From NCBI GenBank assembly GCA_021850085.1, contig JAJZRZ010000022.1, positions 1 to 8,969 of the forward strand: 8,969 bases of DNA, given 5' to 3'. How positions within the stretch are numbered: the stretch's first letter is position 1; each line of letters opens with the position of its first letter. Positions 6,864-8,969 of this stretch are shown in pieces. This stretch comes from Actinomycetes bacterium (GTDB lineage Bacteria; Actinomycetota; Coriobacteriia; Anaerosomatales; Anaerosomataceae). The position numbers were made by a program, and so were the translations under genes. The notes under the pieces are model-generated. The model made no database searches. It had not been told where the DNA came from and saw only the letters and a program-made list of their open reading frames with translations.

Positions 6864-6875
6864 TAGAAATTTCTA
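6864..6875. repeat. 12-bp AT-rich palindrome upstream of xerD
   Basis: TAGAAATTTCTA is perfectly palindromic and stands out in GC-rich surroundings, just upstream of the TTGACT element. It may be an operator or part of the promoter; the rest of the 187-nt gap (6830-7016) shows no gene, tRNA or recognised riboswitch. Confidence 0.4.
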
Positions 6876-7016
6876 GACGAACGGCAAGAAACACAAAGCG
6901 TGTGGACCGCACTTCTCGGTGAACGGCCCTAATCATCCTCTACCCACGTCCACCAACACATAACCGAGGTGTGAAACGAACGCTGCGAGCCAACGGACAA
7001 GACAGCATGATCGTCG

Positions 7017-8096
7017 TCACAGGCGTGGGCACGCCTTCCGTGCCGCGAGTCGCCCTGCGGCGGCGGCGGCGAGGAAGAACGCGGGGTCCTCTGCGCTTGA
7101 TCGGCCCATGCTCCGAACCTCCACCCCTCGCATCGACGGAAGGGTCTGGGCCGCTATATCGCACCGCTCGTGACGCTCCCATATCTCCGTGACCTCAAGC
7201 GCAGCGTCGAGCGCCTCGCCAAGACGTCCTGGCAGTTCCGGTACAGCGACCAGCGCCCTGGCCAGCGCGACCACGTTCAGTGCGACGAGCGTCTGGTGGC
7301 TCACGGGCACGTGCCGGGGCCGCGTATCGGCGAAGGACACGCGAAGCGCGGCGACGGGCACGCCCTCGAGGGAGGACGCGGCATTGACCGCCTGGCCTTG
7401 TGCGATGCCGCTGTGCCCGAACGGCGTAGAGGTCCCAGGGATGCCGGGGCCTATGGCGACTATCGCTACGTCGGCCCGGGCGATGTGCCGCGCCGCGAGC
7501 AGACCCGAGTACAGATTGACCGCCTCGAGCTCCCCCCCGAACGCCTGACCGCACGTGAGGGTGGAGTCGATGAGGTCGACCTCCCGCACGCGGGGCACCA
7601 GCCGGGAGACCGCAAGCGGCAGGGACGCCTCGTCGGTCATGACGTAGGCCACGCGCAGCGACGGATCCTCTTCTTTGACGGCCGCGGCAACCACGGCGAC
7701 CTGACTGTGCAGCCCGCAACACACGACGGGCATTCCAGAAAGGCTCCGTGCCGCGGCCATCACGTCGTGGTGGCCGCTCGCTTCCTCCTCCACGACCGTC
7801 ACATCGCGCTGGAGCGGCGTGTAACGCAGCTTCATGATATGTCCGGGGCCGGGGTCGTCGAAGGAGACACCCTCCCCCGCACGGGCGACGACGAAGTGTT
7901 CCCCACCCGTGCCGAGCCTGAGGTCCACCGCGGTGGTGTTGCAGAGCACCCGGTCACCGATCAAGCACTCGCCGGTCAGGGCCGTTATGGCGACGGCGTC
8001 CGAGATCCCGCTCGCGCCGTCGAGGATGACGCTCACGCGTTGTGCGCCCGGATCGCCAGCTTCAACGCACCCTACGGTGCCCCAGACCAACCGCAT
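7017..8096 (-). CDS. DUF3866 family protein
   Basis: This 359-residue protein matches DUF3866 along its whole length; the family has no assigned biochemical function that I know of. Family motifs in order are GTV near the N-terminus (6-8), NTTAVDLRLGTGGEHFVV (53-70), GHIMKLRYTPLQ (85-96), LHSQ (129-132), YVMTDEASLP (151-160), TCGQAFGGELEAVNLYSGL (181-199), GPGIPGT (216-222), RHVPVSHQTL (261-270) and a C-terminal SMGRSSAEDPAFFLAAAAAG (329-348). The many conserved His, Asp, Cys and Gly residues suggest an enzyme; no signal peptide or membrane helix is seen. The start is ATG 8096-8094, only 2 nt after the stop of the M20 peptidase gene, so the two are cotranscribed. xerD follows after 187 nt. 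In Firmicutes too, DUF3866 genes are often beside xerD, so linkage appears ancient. Confidence 0.88.
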   Translation of the reverse strand: MRLVWGTVGCVEAGDPGAQRVSVILDGASGISDAVAITALTGECLIGDRVLCNTTAVDLRLGTGGEHFVVARAGEGVSFDDPGPGHIMKLRYTPLQRDVTVVEEEASGHHDVMAAARSLSGMPVVCCGLHSQVAVVAAAVKEEDPSLRVAYVMTDEASLPLAVSRLVPRVREVDLIDSTLTCGQAFGGELEAVNLYSGLLAARHIARADVAIVAIGPGIPGTSTPFGHSGIAQGQAVNAASSLEGVPVAALRVSFADTRPRHVPVSHQTLVALNVVALARALVAVPELPGRLGEALDAALEVTEIWERHERCDIAAQTLPSMRGVEVRSMGRSSAEDPAFFLAAAAAGRLAARKACPRL

Positions 8097-8098
8097 GC

Positions 8099-8969
8099 CT
8101 ACACCGCCGCGCGCCGGACGACTGCGACAAGGAGGTCGGCAAGAAGCTCAAGTTGGACGACCTCGATCTCTTCGGAGGTCGTATGGACCTTCGACATCCC
8201 CGTGGCGAGCACGAGCGTGGGGATCCCAAGCGCGGCGAACACGTTGCCGTCGCTGCCGCCGCCGGTCGCGAACGTGCGACCCTCCAAGCCGACATCGGCC
8301 ATTGCGGCGCGTACGAGCGCCACCGCCGGTGCCTCATCTGCGACAGTGAAGCCCCGATACTCGAGGTTCCACGCCACGGTCACGGTACCTCCGAACTCCT
8401 CGGCCGAATCGCGCAAGGCGGCGTCCATCGCACTCCGGACGGCTTCGACCCGATCGGCCCTGAGCGACCGGCACTCCCCCCGCACCGTGCATGCGGGCGC
8501 AACGACGTTGGTCGCGCTCCCCCCTTCGATCACGCCGATGTTCGCGGTGGTCCCCTCGTCGAGACGGCCGAGATCCATCCGCTCGATGGCCCGTGCCGCC
8601 ATGCGGATCGCCGAGACGCCCTTCTCAGGCTCAACGCCCGCGTGAGCGGCGGTCCCGTGAAACGTCGCGGTGAAGGTGTGGTGCGTGGGGGAAGCGACCA
8701 CGATACCGCCGACCGCACCGTCCGCATCCAGGACGAGGCACAGGTCGGCCGCGGCATCCTCGGCTGCCAGAGCTTTGGCACCGAGGAGACCCTGCTCCTC
8801 TGAGACCGTCAGCAGCACGATCACATCGGGGTGCGGCATTTCGGCGGCTGAAAGCCTCCGGATCGCCTCGATGACCGCGGCGACGCCGGCCTTGTCGTCG
8901 CCGCCCAGCACGTTCTCCCCTGCCGATCGGACGACACCCGCGTCCACAACCGGCACGACTCCACCGCAC
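8099..8969 (-). CDS. M20-family metallopeptidase, PepT/YqjE-like (5' end outside window)
   Basis: The frame stays open to the right edge, so the N-terminus with the first metal-binding histidine is missing; 289 residues are visible, counted from base 8968. Motifs of the M20 peptidase-T-like subgroup are LGGDDKAGVAAVIEAI (21-36, bridging Asp), TVSEEQGLLGAKAL (54-67, catalytic Glu pair), VLDADG (79-84, metal Asp) and the dimerisation domain AAHAGVEPEKGVSAI (107-121). They continue with LDEGTTANIGVIEGG, GECRSL, ATGGGSDGNVF and the last metal ligand in KVHTTSEEIEV (His262). These are cytoplasmic zinc or cobalt-dependent aminopeptidases acting on small peptides; the exact substrate cannot be told. 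The GTG at 8956 falls inside the conserved core, so it is not the start. It is followed 2 nt later by the DUF3866 ATG, forming a tight pair. Confidence 0.9.
   Translation of the reverse strand, partial: CGGVVPVVDAGVVRSAGENVLGGDDKAGVAAVIEAIRRLSAAEMPHPDVIVLLTVSEEQGLLGAKALAAEDAAADLCLVLDADGAVGGIVVASPTHHTFTATFHGTAAHAGVEPEKGVSAIRMAARAIERMDLGRLDEGTTANIGVIEGGSATNVVAPACTVRGECRSLRADRVEAVRSAMDAALRDSAEEFGGTVTVAWNLEYRGFTVADEAPAVALVRAAMADVGLEGRTFATGGGSDGNVFAALGIPTLVLATGMSKVHTTSEEIEVVQLELLADLLVAVVRRAAV

Noticed and set aside
7021..7036. Inverted repeat AGGCGTG/CACGCCT as a terminator of the DUF3866 gene
   Set aside because: It lies inside the last codons, leaves a loop of only 2-4 nt and has no T-run downstream.
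7170..8645. 491-codon open frame on the + strand
   Set aside because: It is antisense to the DUF3866 and M20 genes, whose family motifs are unmistakable. Its own product is a polar, Arg/His-rich sequence without motifs, typical of a GC-rich shadow frame.

Overview
This is a GC-rich chromosomal window from a bacterium, most likely a deep-branching Actinomycetota such as a Coriobacteriia relative. I infer that from strong G/C preference at third codon positions, frequent GTG starts, a DUF4349 membrane protein and a DUF3866-xerD neighbourhood. I cannot confirm the taxon without a search. Nothing here looks recently mobile: there is no transposase, tRNA, rRNA or CRISPR array, and the one tyrosine recombinase is the housekeeping XerD type.

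Layout. Bases 1-765 read on the + strand: the C-terminal part of a DUF4349 membrane protein (cut by the left edge), then a small two-helix membrane ORF. Everything from 532 to the right edge reads on the - strand. In transcription order from the right these are an M20-family aminopeptidase (cut by the right edge), a DUF3866 protein, xerD, a BMP-family nucleoside-binding lipoprotein, a double-domain ABC ATPase, two ABC permeases, and a small two-helix membrane ORF.

The lipoprotein, ATPase and two permeases form a complete purine/pyrimidine-nucleoside type importer like Bacillus NupNOPQ. The ATPase and first permease overlap by GTGA, and the two permeases overlap by 11 bp, so translation is probably coupled. 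The lipoprotein is separated from the ATPase by a 118-nt gap holding a 14-bp hairpin, a natural place to set a high ratio of binding protein to transporter. The M20 and DUF3866 genes are 2 nt apart. xerD follows after a 187-nt gap that contains a plausible leaderless promoter.

The least ordinary part is the convergent junction. A + strand small membrane ORF and a - strand small membrane ORF overlap tail to tail by 234 bp. In each, the hydrophobic part looks genuine and the tail looks like antisense of the other gene. No dramatic new system is visible. The best leads are this overlap, the unknown two-helix protein attached to the importer operon, the intercistronic hairpin, and the apparent lack of a Shine-Dalgarno sequence in front of xerD.
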